In this document: positions 21,541 through 34,369 of the stretch, in pieces
Layout of the letters: every line of letters begins with the position of its first letter
Numbering within the stretch: the first letter of the stretch is position 1
Assembly: GCA_009746045.1 (NCBI GenBank)
Contig: RPFO01000065.1
Location: 8,302,741-8,366,740, forward strand
Length of the DNA: 64,000 bases
Direction of reading: 5' to 3'
Origin: Mesostigma viride
Lineage: Eukaryota; Streptophyta; Mesostigmatophyceae; Mesostigmatales; Mesostigmataceae
The notes under the pieces: model-generated
Database searches by the model: none
What the model saw: the letters and a program-made list of their open reading frames with translations, nothing else
What the model was told of the DNA's origin: nothing
Position numbers and translations under genes: made by a program

Positions 21541-24500
21541 CTGGCCCTAGTAACCGGCAGGTTGGCGGCTGTCAATAATTTATGGTCGTTCGCTCGGTGA
21601 TCTCAGGAACCTGCATGGCCAGGCCGTCTACCTTGGTAACAACTGCCTCCCGAGCTTCACGGTGCCTTGGTCAACTCCAGGCCTTCCAGCATGTGCACTA
21701 AAGGCTCACTGTTGTTACATTGACAACATTCGGACCAGGTGAGGGGTCACTTCGTGGTATTGCAGTACACGTTACTGAATTCATACTCAAGATGTCAGTG
21801 CCCACAGCTATCGGAAATGACACTTCTGCGATTCGGTAAGTAAGGCTGGCGCAGCAAAGCTGTTGTTGATCACCATGCATGCAGATTGCAGCCGGTGGCC
21901 GTGACATTGGATTGATCAGGCTGGCACTGGCCAGCCCTTGAGCTCACTCTGCATGCTGCATGCATGCTTGGAAGGCCCACCCATATAAGAGAAAACCATC
22001 ATATGCAATTTGCAGTATACACACGGGAGGGAACCCACAAACATGTACAAAAGGCATGCCCAGGGCTCGGAAAACTGCACATCGGAAGAGAGTAGCAGGA
22101 TTGCCTATCTTGGTATTGTAAAAGGAGCGGTATTAGAAAAAACAGGTGATGGTCAAGAGAGACAGGCAAACAGGAAACCATCAATTGGAACGCACAATGC
22201 CACAGATTCCATGGAGAGTGTGTAGCAAGCAACGATCGAGTAAAAGCAAAAAAAACACGGATCTTGCTCACAGCTAACATTACCGGGGCCCAGGCGATAC
22301 CCGGCTGAATTTGACTCTTTGGTGCGGCATAACAAGAATGCCGGGACAGGGGTGCTTGTTGCGGTGACTATTGACCGCCACTGCACCAATCAAGCAGCAA
22401 GCGTGTGTGTAAGGGTGCATGGAAACGATCCAAAGAACGCATTAAACGAGTTTCGTAATACCTCAGCCGCGGCGCTTGGAAACTGTTACGGAAGGCCTGC
22501 ATCTGCCCAGGCCTGGGCTGTGGGCACACGCGCCACAGCAAAATCTTCTGCACCTAGGCGCTAGACGTTATATACATGGGCTGTGGGCACACGCGCCAGC
22601 AAAATCTTCTGCACCTAGGCGCTAGACGTTATATACATTCCGCATTCCCACCAGCTGCGAGAGGCGCTATTGCATCTTTTATGTCATATCAATGCGCGTG
22701 TCAGGTTTGTCGTCTTTGGGTAAGAAATTGATGCGCGACCGGCATGCACATATATAGCCCACCGGGCCAATCGCACCTGCATGGCTTAGCTTGCCGGATT
22801 CCCAATAGTGACTGACAACTGAGCTTGTTTCGGGAAAACGGACAGGCCGGGAACATGGAAACTTTTGAGACGGAACCATGACTTCGAGGATCGTGACTTA
22901 TTATCTGCAACGTACAAAGTATCCGGGCATGCAATTTGCAGTTTGCTCCAACGCATCTACGATTCTAGAGCTTATTACTGTAGTGGTGGGTCCGAGATAT
23001 AGCCGTTTCGAACCAGGAACGGTGGGTGCCAATTTCCCATCAGGCGGGTGTCAGCTCGGTCGAGTGGCAACTCGTACTGCCGGTGGTCGCCCATTTAGGG
23101 TGTCTCCTCACTTGACTTCGACTTGGCCGGTGGTCGCCAAGTCGATGCCTTGGGCTCGCAGGCCCGGCACCATTTTTATATTGGCGCGGCATATACATAA
23201 TCATGTACCATGGCAAGACAGACTTCCGAGTTCCGGACTTCCGGTATGTACATGTATGTCACACTCGGCAGTCGGCATAGTTGACTGCTCGGCATAGACT
23301 GGCGACTCGTGTGGCGATGGCGTGGCGAAGCATACTGAACTGTAAACAACGGTGAATGAGTGCAGCCCGCTGCTTAGATATCAGGCACAGCACAGGAGCC
23401 CGCCAAGTGTCCTTCACTTGGGCAGATCCCGCGAAGGGCACTTCCAGAATCCAGAATCCCCAATAACCAACACAGACTGCAGGATGGTGCTACAAGCTAA
23501 AACAGAAATTTGTTATCCAAAATCAACATATATACTAAAGCTTGTAAAACGCAGCCTTGGCACAATTTTAGCTAACACTCTTTCGAACGGCTTTAGGCTC
23601 CAGCCACTCAGCGGCGCGACTTACAGTCCGCTTGACGAATCAGCTGCGCGAAATTTCGTTGCGACCAATCACGAAAAGGTCAAACCACGGCATCCATATT
23701 ATCAGGGTTTTTGTGCGTTACATCCAGATGAGCCATTTGGCAGAGGTCCGTATGCCCAGATTGCGCCAGGAGCCAAACTCTGCGATGTCCTGTGTTTGCG
23801 AGCTCCAGATATAACCGTCGCAAACTTTTGGGCTGTTGGACCAAACTTTCTGTTGGCGAAATCCCGTTACAAACGCGCCGGAAGCTCACACGTGGATTTT
23901 CCTCTGCTCCACCGCCTGTAAGCGATTTTTCCCTGCTGTCTGCGGGGTTGGCGAGGTCACTCATCCCCGCGCGCATCGCGCTCCCGTGCAGGGGTAGCAG
24001 TCAATCTGGAGCTTGAACCCTGCAAGTAGTTCCGAGTTCGCGAGCTCCGTCCACTGCGCGGTTGCGCAGTTTGTCCCTTTGTAGCAATGTACATATTGTT
24101 AAACTTCGCGGAAAATTGCTTACGTGGACTTCAGGCGCCAAGGCACAGCTCATCACCGGTACAATAACCCGGGACGTACCAGGTTCGAGTCTTCATAGAG
24201 CTCCCCCACTGCATGTCGGATTTTTTTCCTTCACCCTTTTGCCACTCCATGAATCTTGTGGTCGAAACTCTAAAGCTAGCGCGCGCTCCTTGGCGGGACT
24301 AGCGCCACTTGGCACTCGACGGAGGTACGTGGTGACTCACATCTCCCTAGCCGGGGCTCCCTGGCCGGGGACCGGCCACAAAAAGTACAAGCTCTAATGT
24401 CGCGGGCGAAGCCCGCAAAACTTGTATCAATGCTAATTATTGTCCTGCGGCATTTCCCGTCAGTGCGTGTTCGTTAAATGTTTCGTTTTAAGATTTTAAA

Positions 24501-24899
24501 CATGCATATGACACGGATGCCGCGTCTTCAATACAGCTGATGCAGAAGTTCTCAGTCATTCGAACCCCATGAGGAGCCAGTTCTGCTCTTGGCAAATCTC
24601 ACGATGCGGTGTGGATGCGACATTTAAGTATGTCCTGTGATGGCCAGCCGGCTCGACGGCTCGTATCGACACATATGCTTTTACGTGGCAATGTGATAAT
24701 GGACTCAAAATCACCTGATGTCGATCATGTTGCACGATTTGTTCCCTAGCTTATCCGTCATGTGCATGGCGTCTCGTTGAAGGACGCAAGGCCATTGAAT
24801 GCCCCAAGTGGGTCCAGAGGATCGCGGCCAGCACGCCTGCAAAGCCCCGTAGCTTAAGGCTGCGGTACAGGAACCGTCGTCCGCACCTCCTTCCCGGCT
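21541..24899. other. region without recognisable gene
   Basis: No convincing exon was found in 3.4 kb. A 60-63-bp unit (GGGCTGTGGGCACACGCGCC...ATATACAT) is tandemly duplicated at 22515-22577 and 22578-22637. A GC-rich stem-loop, GCGGGCGAAGCCCGC, lies at about 24402-24416. The last few hundred bases presumably hold the promoter and 5' UTR of the gene at 24900; no TATA-like element stands out. Confidence 0.5.
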
Positions 24900-27215
24900 A
24901 TGCCTAGCTTTACTCGGTGGAAGACTTCCCTCGTGCTTTACGGTCTTCCCATACTTCTGGCATCATGGGCTGTTCTTCTTGGGCAACTACCACGGGCATG
25001 GTTCCAATGGAGCCCGACGTCGGCATTAAGCGAGAGCCGGAGCCCACAACTTCCCATCCGGCAACCTAGTTCTGGGGACGCCCTGGCAGACTGCATGTAC
25101 GCCCACCGGCAGCAGATCATGGCCTTCAACCCTGGGGAGCTCCACGAGGCCATCCCTGACTTCCTAAGAACCTACGCGCGGTTCCATCGGCAGTCCCTGC
25201 TCCAGCTAGTGTCCGGCGCCCCCTCCACGCCCTCCAGCCCTCCCGTGAAATTCCTCATCTTTACCTGCTTGCCGGGCCGCTGCGGCGGATTCGGCGACCG
25301 CTTCAAAGGCATCGCAAGCGCGCTATATTTAGCGCTGGTCACGCGCCGCGTCCTCCTCATCCAGCACCCGCAATTCCCGCTCACCGACTCGCTGCTACCG
25401 CACGGCATCGACTGGGACACCCCCGCCCTGTGCCTGCCCACGCACGGCCAGACGAACACAACCATGAACACGACCCACCCCGGGGCCGACCCAAGTCAGC
25501 CCGCCTTCGACCCGAGTCAGCACGCGGTCATACACGCACTCGAGCCGCCCCCCCGGTACTACGTCGACGGCGTCTACTGGTTCCTGGGGGGGGTGTTTGA
25601 CGGCGAACGGCTCGTGCGTGAGTGTCTTGCCTCCCCCGCCCGATATATATACCTCCTCCTCAACTCGGCGGCTTGGAACGCCATCCTCGAAGCCCCCGCC
25701 GCGGCCGCTGCGATGGCGAAGCAGCAGGTGCATGTGAGCGATGTGGTGACCCAAGCAAATGATGCAGGACATCGTGCAAGGGATGCAGGTCAGCAACCCC
25801 CCCCCCCAACTAGTGGGGCGCATACGACCGCTAGTGAGGCGCAGACGAGCCACCCAGCGCAAGGGGCAGGAGCAGGGGAAGGGGCAAGGGCAGGGGCAAG
25901 GACAGGGACAGGGGCAGGGACAAGGGCAGGGACAGCTGGGGCAAGGACAATAGCAGGGACGGGGGCTTCCTGGGTCGCACCGCAGGGGCCCCGGCTCGCG
26001 TGGGCGTGGCATTTCCTCTTCCGCCAGTCAGACGAGCTTACCCGCCAGATAGCAGCAATGCGTGCGGAGCTGGGCATCCCTGGGGACGGCACGCCCTGGG
26101 TGGCGGTGCACCTGCGCGTGGGGCAGGCCACGGGGGAGTTTGTGGACCAGCGGCGCACGAGCCTGTTCTGTGACATCGACCACGCCGCGCGCGCGTTCGC
26201 CACCTGTGCGGCCCGCATCGCCCAGCTGGTGACGGGGCGGCAGCCAGGGACGGGGACAGCGCTAGGGCCTGCTGTCGCAAATGGTGGCGCGTTGGAAGCA
26301 GCCACCTCTGGTTCGAAATCGGAAATGGATGCTTCCTCCTGGCAAGCTCGACCAGACCCCAGGGCGTCAGGCTCATCGTCGTATGCGCGCTTGGTGGTTG
26401 ACACGTCGGGGCCCGGGTTGGTGTCGCCGAGTGCAGGCATCGGGGAGGCTGATGAACCGGGGGATTGGGAGAGGGTGGCCGGCGTTGGCAACAAGGGGGG
26501 GGTGTCCCAGGGATCTCAGGGCGGGGTGGGCCGTGCGCTGGACCCGCGTCGCATCACCATCTTCATCGCTTCCGACAACCGGAACGCAACGGCGATTCTT
26601 CGCGCGGCGCTCGTGGCCGGCGGGCACGACGACGCGGCCATAACGTACACGGGCTTGAAGACGGTGCACTCGGACATGCCGGAGGGGTCCAGTCCGTCGT
26701 CCCACAACCCGTATGACACGAGGAGGATCGACCCGGAGGATGTGGTCGCGAGCATGTTGGCGGAGCCCGTGACGGTGGCGGTGCGGGATGCCATGGTGCG
26801 CACGATGGCAGAGTTTGTGCTGCTGTCACAGGCCACGTGCGTGGTTGCAGAGGGGATCAGCGGATTCTCAGGGATGGGGATACTGCTGTCCAGGGACCTA
26901 GCCACGGGAGCCAGGTGCTACAGCACGTGGGTCGATTTCCCGGGTGGCAGGGAATGTGGCGACGAGCGGGAGCAGGCACTCATGACCTTCCGGGAGTTGG
27001 GGCCGGGAAGGCATCTGCCGATGGGCCACCCGGAGTCGCTGCGGGCGCCGTTCCGGTTGGATTCGATATTCCCCGATGGCAAGCCCACGCGGAGAGGTGG
27101 GTGGGTGGTGGGCAGACGGGCGGGAGGGCTCTCCCTTCTTGGACGTGGCATGGTTCCTGTCCCTCTCATTGCTCACTCTGCGGTCACTGTTTCTCCTACT
27201 GTGTTCTCCATGTAA
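24900..27215 (+). CDS. fucosyltransferase-like type II membrane protein
   Basis: Single uninterrupted frame of 771 codons. Residues about 10-30 form one hydrophobic segment after a short basic N-terminus, as in Golgi type II glycosyltransferases. C128-G-G-F-G-D-R134 followed by FKGIASALYLALVTRR matches the G-x-G-D-R-x-x-G-I element of fucosyltransferase-like folds. VAVHLRVG (H404, R406) fits the HxR donor-binding motif. FIASDN (about 555-560) and the distal GISGFSGMGIL (about 654-664) fit the later conserved blocks. This would place it in the GT-B fucosyltransferase superfamily (GT11/23/37/65-like), acting on glycans in the secretory pathway; donor and acceptor are inferred. A low-complexity Gly/Ala/Thr/Arg insertion (about residues 320-355) comes from a GGGCAGGGACA-type DNA repeat. 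The tail after about residue 740 looks less protein-like: GAGAG followed by GTGGGTGGG near 27100 may be a donor, so the true C-terminus could differ. Confidence 0.7.
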   Translation: MPSFTRWKTSLVLYGLPILLASWAVLLGQLPRAWFQWSPTSALSESRSPQLPIRQPSSGDALADCMYAHRQQIMAFNPGELHEAIPDFLRTYARFHRQSLLQLVSGAPSTPSSPPVKFLIFTCLPGRCGGFGDRFKGIASALYLALVTRRVLLIQHPQFPLTDSLLPHGIDWDTPALCLPTHGQTNTTMNTTHPGADPSQPAFDPSQHAVIHALEPPPRYYVDGVYWFLGGVFDGERLVRECLASPARYIYLLLNSAAWNAILEAPAAAAAMAKQQVHVSDVVTQANDAGHRARDAGQQPPPPTSGAHTTASEAQTSHPAQGAGAGEGARAGARTGTGAGTRAGTAGARTIAGTGASWVAPQGPRLAWAWHFLFRQSDELTRQIAAMRAELGIPGDGTPWVAVHLRVGQATGEFVDQRRTSLFCDIDHAARAFATCAARIAQLVTGRQPGTGTALGPAVANGGALEAATSGSKSEMDASSWQARPDPRASGSSSYARLVVDTSGPGLVSPSAGIGEADEPGDWERVAGVGNKGGVSQGSQGGVGRALDPRRITIFIASDNRNATAILRAALVAGGHDDAAITYTGLKTVHSDMPEGSSPSSHNPYDTRRIDPEDVVASMLAEPVTVAVRDAMVRTMAEFVLLSQATCVVAEGISGFSGMGILLSRDLATGARCYSTWVDFPGGRECGDEREQALMTFRELGPGRHLPMGHPESLRAPFRLDSIFPDGKPTRRGGWVVGRRAGGLSLLGRGMVPVPLIAHSAVTVSPTVFSM
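25855..25960 (+). repeat. in-frame GGGCAGGGACA-type minisatellite
   Basis: Degenerate 6-12-bp repeats (GGGGCA, GGGACA) within the fucosyltransferase-like gene. They encode the Gly/Ala/Thr/Arg linker between the N-terminal motif and the HxR motif. Confidence 0.7.
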
Positions 27216-29551
27216 GGGGTATACTCTCTAGTGCTGTGTTTGCTCTACAAAGTAATACAATGTCATCTTGCTGTCTTCCCTGTAACGGTGTTATCTCTTC
27301 ACTGTGCTCGGCACTCGGCAATCGATCCTTGCTGGTGATGTAATTTCAGTGTATTCCTAGTACCCTCCTTGCTGTGCCCTGCATGAAGTGGTCACAGTCT
27401 ATATTTTCGCCAACTACATCTGAAAACTTAGTACTTGAAACCTTAGTACTTTTTCCCCTTCCGCAACCACTCGTGCCCTGTCCTCCATCAATCCCCTCCC
27501 ATCAAACTTTGAACCTGCACCCACGAATCACGTACAGCACCCCATCGAACAAAGAAACTTATTAGCTAGCACTCTTAAACTGGCGGTCCGAAACCTGATC
27601 CCCAAGCCAGCAGAGTTGGGAAACCCTCGTTAGTAACCTAATAGAAGAGAGAAACCTAAGAAGAGAGAAACCTTAAGGGGAGGGTCCCATGGAAATGTAT
27701 CAAAACTGAAGCCCCCTAATAACTACAGAAATGCAACTGACAACCACTGAATGATGTTTGGGGACCATAAACATGATGTTTGGGCATGCATACCACCACT
27801 TGTTGGGGGTACTACCCCCAGCCATACACCGGCTATGAGCTAAAAATAGAAAAAAACGCTGTCCGGGGCACATCTTGCCCAGAAAAGTGGGAGAACCAGT
27901 TGCATGAAAAAAGCACAACCCATATAAAAATGTCATGGGACATGGTTTCTATCTAATTGGATCAACAAAATCAGCATATCCCTTTGAGTTATTAATTTTT
28001 GGGCCAAAAATACGCTTTTTTAGGCGGGGCGTCCCCATACACACTCATAACACATCAATTAGGCCTAAAAAGTAATAGTCAAATTCTGTCATGACCATAG
28101 AAGGCACTGTCAAAGTTTGGTGGCATTCTGAGCTCAGTTGTAGCAGTTATTAATTTTGGCAGTTGGCCACCTGTGCAGACGCTAAGGAATGCATTAGTGA
28201 GTATTAAGGCACACTAACACTTCCTATGCCATCCAAAAGGCTCCTGACCATGCCCAATTCGACCACAATGTACAAGGAGGTGGCTGGGCACGTCATGTGC
28301 CCTTGCCTTACCTCGACACGGGCAACCTGTTGCGTGTGTGCACAACAATGAGGCAGGTCGCTCTACATGCCTAGCCGACACTTCTAAAGCATATTCCAGG
28401 TTTATGGTGTGGGCATCATCCCAAAACCAAGCTCAAACACACCCTAGAAAGCCATATCCACTAATTGCCCAACAAGGGTAACAACAGACAGTCCACAGAG
28501 AAAGCAGAATTATCATGCATGCTGATTGCCAAGGCTTCTCACCATGGTTACCTTGCCTTGCTAGCATATGAATTAGGGCTGTCCCATTTTAGTGGGAGAA
28601 AGGCCAACAAGACAACGATACCCCCTACCTACGTGTGCACAGTTCCACCCATGCAGTATGCCCCTCAGAAAAACCACTGCCAACTTTCTTTCCAGCGCAA
28701 TTGTTTGCCAAGAAACAAACTCAAGCTTGTGAGCCTCTAACCACAATGAAGCCTCTGCTAAGAAAGGCCGCGTCAATATTCACACAAAACTGAGTGCTAT
28801 TAGCAATCTCCTTCCAAGAAACCACTCAGCAAATCCCTGACAAGTTGACGATATGCCACGGTCACGCTTTGACACGACCCTGCCATGCAACGCACATAAA
28901 AACCACTGAAAGGTGCCAGGAATCTGGCGATGCGCAGCACGGAATGGCATTATACCTGGCGCTAACTGCACGGAAAGAAGCCGAAAACTTGCGTTGATAA
29001 CCCATAAAGGAAGCGAAACATTCATAGGGTCACGTTGATCACACCATCGTACCATTTCCGGAATTGTCCTTCGCCCAGCGGCGCAAGAAAGAACAACCTT
29101 CCATGGAATAATAAGACGCGCATCCCGCGAGCCTGGAGAGTGTCTTACCGATCATGACGGAAATCTTGCCGAAACCCAGCAAATTTTTTAAAGCTTTACC
29201 AATAAATTTAAACGCATCCTTGACGCTAGGTAAAGCCCATAAAACCTTACAATCACCGCTGCAAGCGTGCATTCTAATTTATTCCACTCGACGAAAACAT
29301 CAGATTGGACCCCCGTGGCGATGGTCGTCAATAAAATCATCGACACTGCAAAAAACGCGAACTCCGCTAAGAAGTAGTATCATTTACTCATCGTCTTTAA
29401 GATTCGCTCAGTTTCTCTGCATTCCGCGAGCTATCTTTTTCTACTCTGCCTGAAAGCACGTCGCCATGGCCAGCTCCGCTAGGGGTGCGCGCCCCGTGCA
29501 CCACTTTTTCACGGTACGGACGGGTACCGCGAATTTTTCGGCGCCAAAAAT
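27216..29551. other. intergenic region without recognisable gene
   Basis: 2.3 kb of moderately AT-richer sequence. No splice-bounded exon with good codon quality was seen on either strand. No repeat shared with the rest of the window was recognised, apart from the approach to the Mutator-like element at its right end. Confidence 0.45.
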
Positions 29552-32500
29552 CACAACACCTTGAAATGGCCTTTTTTAAACATAAATTATGGCCCATGGC
29601 AAGTTGTGTCTGGCTAGTGGTGGAGTAGTTGAGTCAAAATGTTAAGTTTACATGGTACTCCAGGCTGCTTAAGTTAACTCCAGATCCAAGGCCAAAACTG
29701 GCCACCTAAACCACTTGCACTTGCATAGAAACAATATCTGATCTCAGATTATGCTGTAACTTTGCAGTGGTGATGAATAATAGTTGTTCTGACCTTGTAC
29801 AAAGTTCTACGCCATTTGGAGCCCTAGTTGGTGACATATGCTAGCAAAATTTTGCTAGCATTTGTCATTAATGGCCATTTTAAATCAATATTTAACCCAA
29901 ATAATGTCAGAATGCCACCAAAACTTATTGCCATCATGCCAGCACCTGACGCATGGTCTCAACAAGTCATGAGCAAAAATTCAGATCATGCAGAGCCCAA
30001 AATGGTGACATTTGCCAGCAATTGTCACCATTTTCTGCTTTTTTACTCACAATTTGAACAACATTAACCACCAAAACATTCTCCAAGCTGGGGCACATCA
30101 TTTAAATCTTTGCAGGCAACTCAAGAATGACTAGTACAAACAGGGTGCAAAAACTTGGTGCATGTGAATGCCTGAGTGGTGACCATTGCTAGCAGAATCC
30201 ATCGTGTAAGGTAGGCATTGCCAGTATGCCACAAAGCTGTGATGTGCAGTGCATGCCCATATGTATACCCCATGACACCATGCCTCTAAACTACTTGGCA
30301 CATTGCAAAATGGAAAGGAAAGATGAACAATACATGCCACATCACTAACACATGCAGCCATTTGAATGCTACCAACACGCACCATGCATGATATACACTA
30401 CGTGTAATACATGTCGAGAATATGCCGAGCGAGCATATCAAGGTGCAGTGACCCCAACGCTGGCACATGTCACCTGGCATCCACGTATGCTCACATGATA
30501 TGGCATTGGCATATCCCATGTCTCCATCTCTTGCACTTTGTGCGCACCAAGCCACCCATGCAGTCGCCCACCCATGCAGCCACCTGGCCACCCACCCACA
30601 CAACTGCTCACACACTCGCGCGCCCGTGCACCAAGACAGCCACCTGTCCTCCCACCCAGTGACCCACCCACCCAGCCAGCCCTGCACGTGCTTACCCAAC
30701 TTATATAACCATGCGTGCACCTAGGCACCCAACCACCTACCAACCCACTTGGACATCCACCCACCCACCAAGGCACCTGCGCAACCCACACACCAACTAC
30801 CTAGGTAGTAAGCAGGCATTCCCCCATCCAATGAGCCAACCACCCAACCACCTAAACACCCAGCCAGCTGGCCCCATATGCACCCATCCGGCCACCCACA
30901 GTTGACCCACCCACGCACCTACCCACTCAACCACTCACTGCCCCCACACCCTTATACCCACTGACCCACCCACTGACCCACCCACACATGCATATTCTCA
31001 GCCAGCACCCCGGCACCTACCTCACCCCAAACCTGCACAGCCCTTCACCCGCGATAGGTGAGTCGGTCCCAACCATAAACCCATCCACGCATCCATATCT
31101 GTGCGCCCACCCGTCCATCTACCCGTCCCTTCGGCCACCCACCCACATCTAGTCATCTACACATCCACCAGCCACCAACCACCAATGGCCCACCCACCAA
31201 CCCACCCACCCACACACATCCCTAACCAACCAACCACCAACCCACCCACCCACACACATCCCTAACCAACCAACCACCAACCCACCACCCTCAAAAACGT
31301 GCAGTGGTTTCACTCATGCATCCAACAACCCACCCACTTCAAAGTCCCTAAAGCCTATCATCACCCAGCCACCTGGGCATCTGCCGATAACCGACCGCCC
31401 TTGCACTCCACTATCATCCACCCACCATGACCACCCACCCACCCACCCACCCACCCACCCACCCTCTCCAACTGCCTGTGCTCCCACCTACGCAGCCAGC
31501 CATTTACCAAGGCATCCACCTATCAGCCAGCCACCTGCCATTGAACCCACCGGCCACGCCTAGGCATCCCTTGAAGCATCTATAGCCCAAGCCTCCCACC
31601 CAAGGCTCTCTGGGCAATTTAACAACCAAACAACCAATCACCCAGCTACACAACCACCTAACCACCTATCCACTCAACAACACAGTCACCGAACCACCTA
31701 ACTACCCAACACCCAAACCAGCCAGGCATGTGCCCGCCTCGCATGCCCTCACCATTGCAACACCCCATACATGCCCCGCTCACCTAGCCAGCCGCACACC
31801 CAGCCAGTCTCCTGCTCAACTCACGCATGAAGGCAATATCAGCCATGCACGGCCTCACCTTGCATCACTTGCATTGCCTGGGTAATTTGCATGAGACAGC
31901 TTCCATCTCACTGTCAGCAACTGAAAAGGCTCTTTCTTCAAAGTAATGAATAAGCAACAACGTTGGAAACGTTCTCCCATCCCTCTTTAAAACAGTCTTT
32001 GAATCAGAAAGACAAGGGCAAATATCTGGACAAGGTGGCAATAACCACTGCACCATGCTCTTGAGAAAGTCTTAACAATCCAGCTTTCTACCCTTTCAGA
32101 AGCCGCCTTGCGTTAGCAACGATTCTGGGCCCTCTGGCTCGCTCACCTCGCTCAATCTGCGCTTCTTTATGGCTGCCGGGATATGCGAAGCTTGGGCCGA
32201 GCGTGTCGTGGCGAGGTCGTCTGCCCGACTCATCACATCTTGAAACCGCACTGCTGACTAATAAAAACGATGCCCCCCTTTGCCTTTTGTATCTGGCGTC
32301 AAAAGAACAATGAACTCGCTTGGAAAACACTGTCGCAAAGAGCTTCCTACAGGCATTATAAGCAATTTTCGCAGCTTTTACCGCACTTACTGCACATCCG
32401 GAAGACCATTAGAGGCCTTCGCGCAGAATCTTGGGCACGCCATATCTTCTGCTGGATTATTGCCGCAGGCTGGCAGTATAGGAAGGTCGGGCATAGCCTA

Positions 32501-33022
32501 AAGAGCTGATTATCTGACGACAAAGATATGCATTGCATGAAGCAAGAAACAGACGGATTTCGCACCCCCATATTTATTCACGTCAATGCCGGACAATTAA
32601 AAGCGAAACTCAAAAAACGAGAACACTAACGTTTTCGGGAATATTATAACGAACAAGCTGAGCTATCGTGCCGGGATTTTCGTATCCTCATGTGACCAAG
32701 ACTTTGAGACACGTACCACCGAGAAATCCGGTTTTCGCAAAAAACTGGTCCGCTGTGAAAAAAACTTTTTGTCCCGTTCAATGCCCGCGTCGTAATCACA
32801 GCGTATAGAAGTCCAAAATCATTCCAGGGATCAACCGTGATGTAAGCTTCGTTTTGACACCTCGAGCGGCTGCAATGACGCAAGTTTCAGAACGCTAGCT
32901 CATGCTCGACCGCCATGGGTGTTTTCGTCTTTTTCGTCAGTCGTGGCGCGGGAAAATCTAGATCTCGGAAGAATTCCGGACAATAATTTATGTAAAAATT
33001 TGGCGGGGCTCGCGGTGTTGTG
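29552..33022. mobile_element. Mutator-like non-autonomous DNA transposon, copy 2
   Basis: Same termini (CACAACACC / GGTGTTGTG) and same order of internal blocks as 11807-15262, in the same orientation, 3471 bp long. It is similar throughout by eye, including the CCACCCA tract (30540-31800). Unlike copy 1 it has no matching 9-bp flanks (GCCAAAAAT on the left, ATATTCGCG on the right). The flanks instead share an imperfect inverted GCGAAT-containing stretch. No transposase is present. Confidence 0.8.
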
Positions 33023-33128
33023 ATATTCGCGCCGGGACCGTCCCCTTAAAGAAGAGTTAGTAACCTCATCCATCACTCGACTTCTCATCTTCTTCTGCCC
33101 CACCTCGCCACAAACCCTCCCCTCGCAG

Positions 33129-33604
33129 TGTTCTGCTCCTCAGTCGTCGTGTTCGGTGCCAGCCTCTGCCCGCAGCGCCTCTCCGTCGACGCAGTCTTCC
33201 ACATGAGGCTCTCGGGGGAGGGCGTGCGGCTCATCACCACCGCCTTGTGGCACGGGTATGTGTTGCAGCCAGCCCTGGCCCGTGCGCTCGGCCTGCGCGA
33301 GAGCTGTCAGGTCGACGTCTTGTTTGGGAGGAAGGATCGGAGGAATGTCCTGACGGATGAGCTGTCGCCACACGAGCTGGACGTGACGATAACCACGTAC
33401 ATGACCCATCCGATGCATCAGGCGGCCGTGGCGGCGCACATGCGGGCGGCGCCTGGCATTCGGAACACTTTGGTCTCTTTTATGGCGCCAAAGATCCCCA
33501 ATACAGTCACAATCATGTTTGACCCGTTTGTTAACGTCACCTTGGGCGGCACAGCGCCTGCCGCTCCCGAGGCGCTCGCGCCCTCCAGAATAAAAGGATT
33601 ATAG
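33129..33604 (+). CDS. hypothetical protein, 3' exon or small gene
   Basis: The frame is open from the acceptor-like CCTCCCCTCGCAG (ends 33128) to TAG at 33602-33604. The first ATG in this frame is at 33203, which would give 133 residues. The composition looks protein-like: GEGVRLITTALWHGYVLQPA, LGLRESCQVDVLFGRKDRRN, then PKIPNTVTIMFDPFVNVTLG near the C-terminus. It could be the last exon of a gene whose 5' part lies left of the Mutator-like element, or a small independent gene whose 5' region was changed by that insertion 106 bp upstream. I do not recognise the family. Confidence 0.45.
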
Positions 33605-34369
33605 CAACAGCGTGGTGCCACAGGCCGGGATATATAGAAAACGGTTGCGGGTGCATCTGGCATGGCCTTGGCAACACGGGTCAGGGATGAGAGTGTACAT
33701 GGCAAAACGGAGCTCCAAGAAAATTTGTTCATGCAGTCCAGCATTCTGGTTAGAGACAACAGGAGGATCTGGACATAGCAATGCGAGGGGGGGGCGGGGG
33801 GGGGGGGGGGCGCAGTGAGGGGGCCGGCTGGCACAATCTTTACAATAGCAGTCGAATCAACTACAGCACTCCGAATCGGCACAGTCGGGTTTCCACCGTT
33901 GCTTTCCATGCCCTGTCTCAATGCGTTGGCCGCCAATATTGCACTGCTGTGGGGTACCTTGTTAACCGGGCAAGCTCCAAGTTGTTGCCGTAATTAGCCA
34001 TGACTTGACACAAGCTAGAAGGTGAGTTTATTAAAATTAAGTTGACCATGCATGGAGGCAACAGCCTAAACCAGGTCTACAGGCGTGACTGCATTGTCCA
34101 CTTTTGCGTGGGCATGATGTATAAATGCAGTCAAATCATGCATGTGCGATTTTAGGGGGTAAAAAGCCCCAGTCAGCACAACTGCACGAGGTACACATTA
34201 TGTAAGTAGCTGCAGTTGACCCCTTGATGCACAAGAATTGAAGGAGGGAGGGCGCCCAGGCTTTTCTTGATGACTAATATGTGCAGTGTACACAAATTGG
34301 TCCAAATACATCAACACGTACACATGGTTGTCTCTTTGATACATGCACGTACGTACTACGTGTTTATTA
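33605..34369. other. intergenic region with G-run
   Basis: Downstream of the stop at 33604. A G-run interrupted once lies at 33787-33810. No exon was recognised. Confidence 0.4.

Noticed and set aside
24402-24416. Rho-independent terminator (GCGGGCGAAGCCCGC)
   Set aside because: Isolated GC stem-loop in a nuclear eukaryotic context with no gene ending at it and no T-run. GC palindromes of this kind also occur in algal organelle genomes, but no organelle-derived gene was seen nearby.
25395-26705. Long minus-strand frames opposite the fucosyltransferase-like gene
   Set aside because: Shadow frames caused by high third-position GC of the plus-strand gene.
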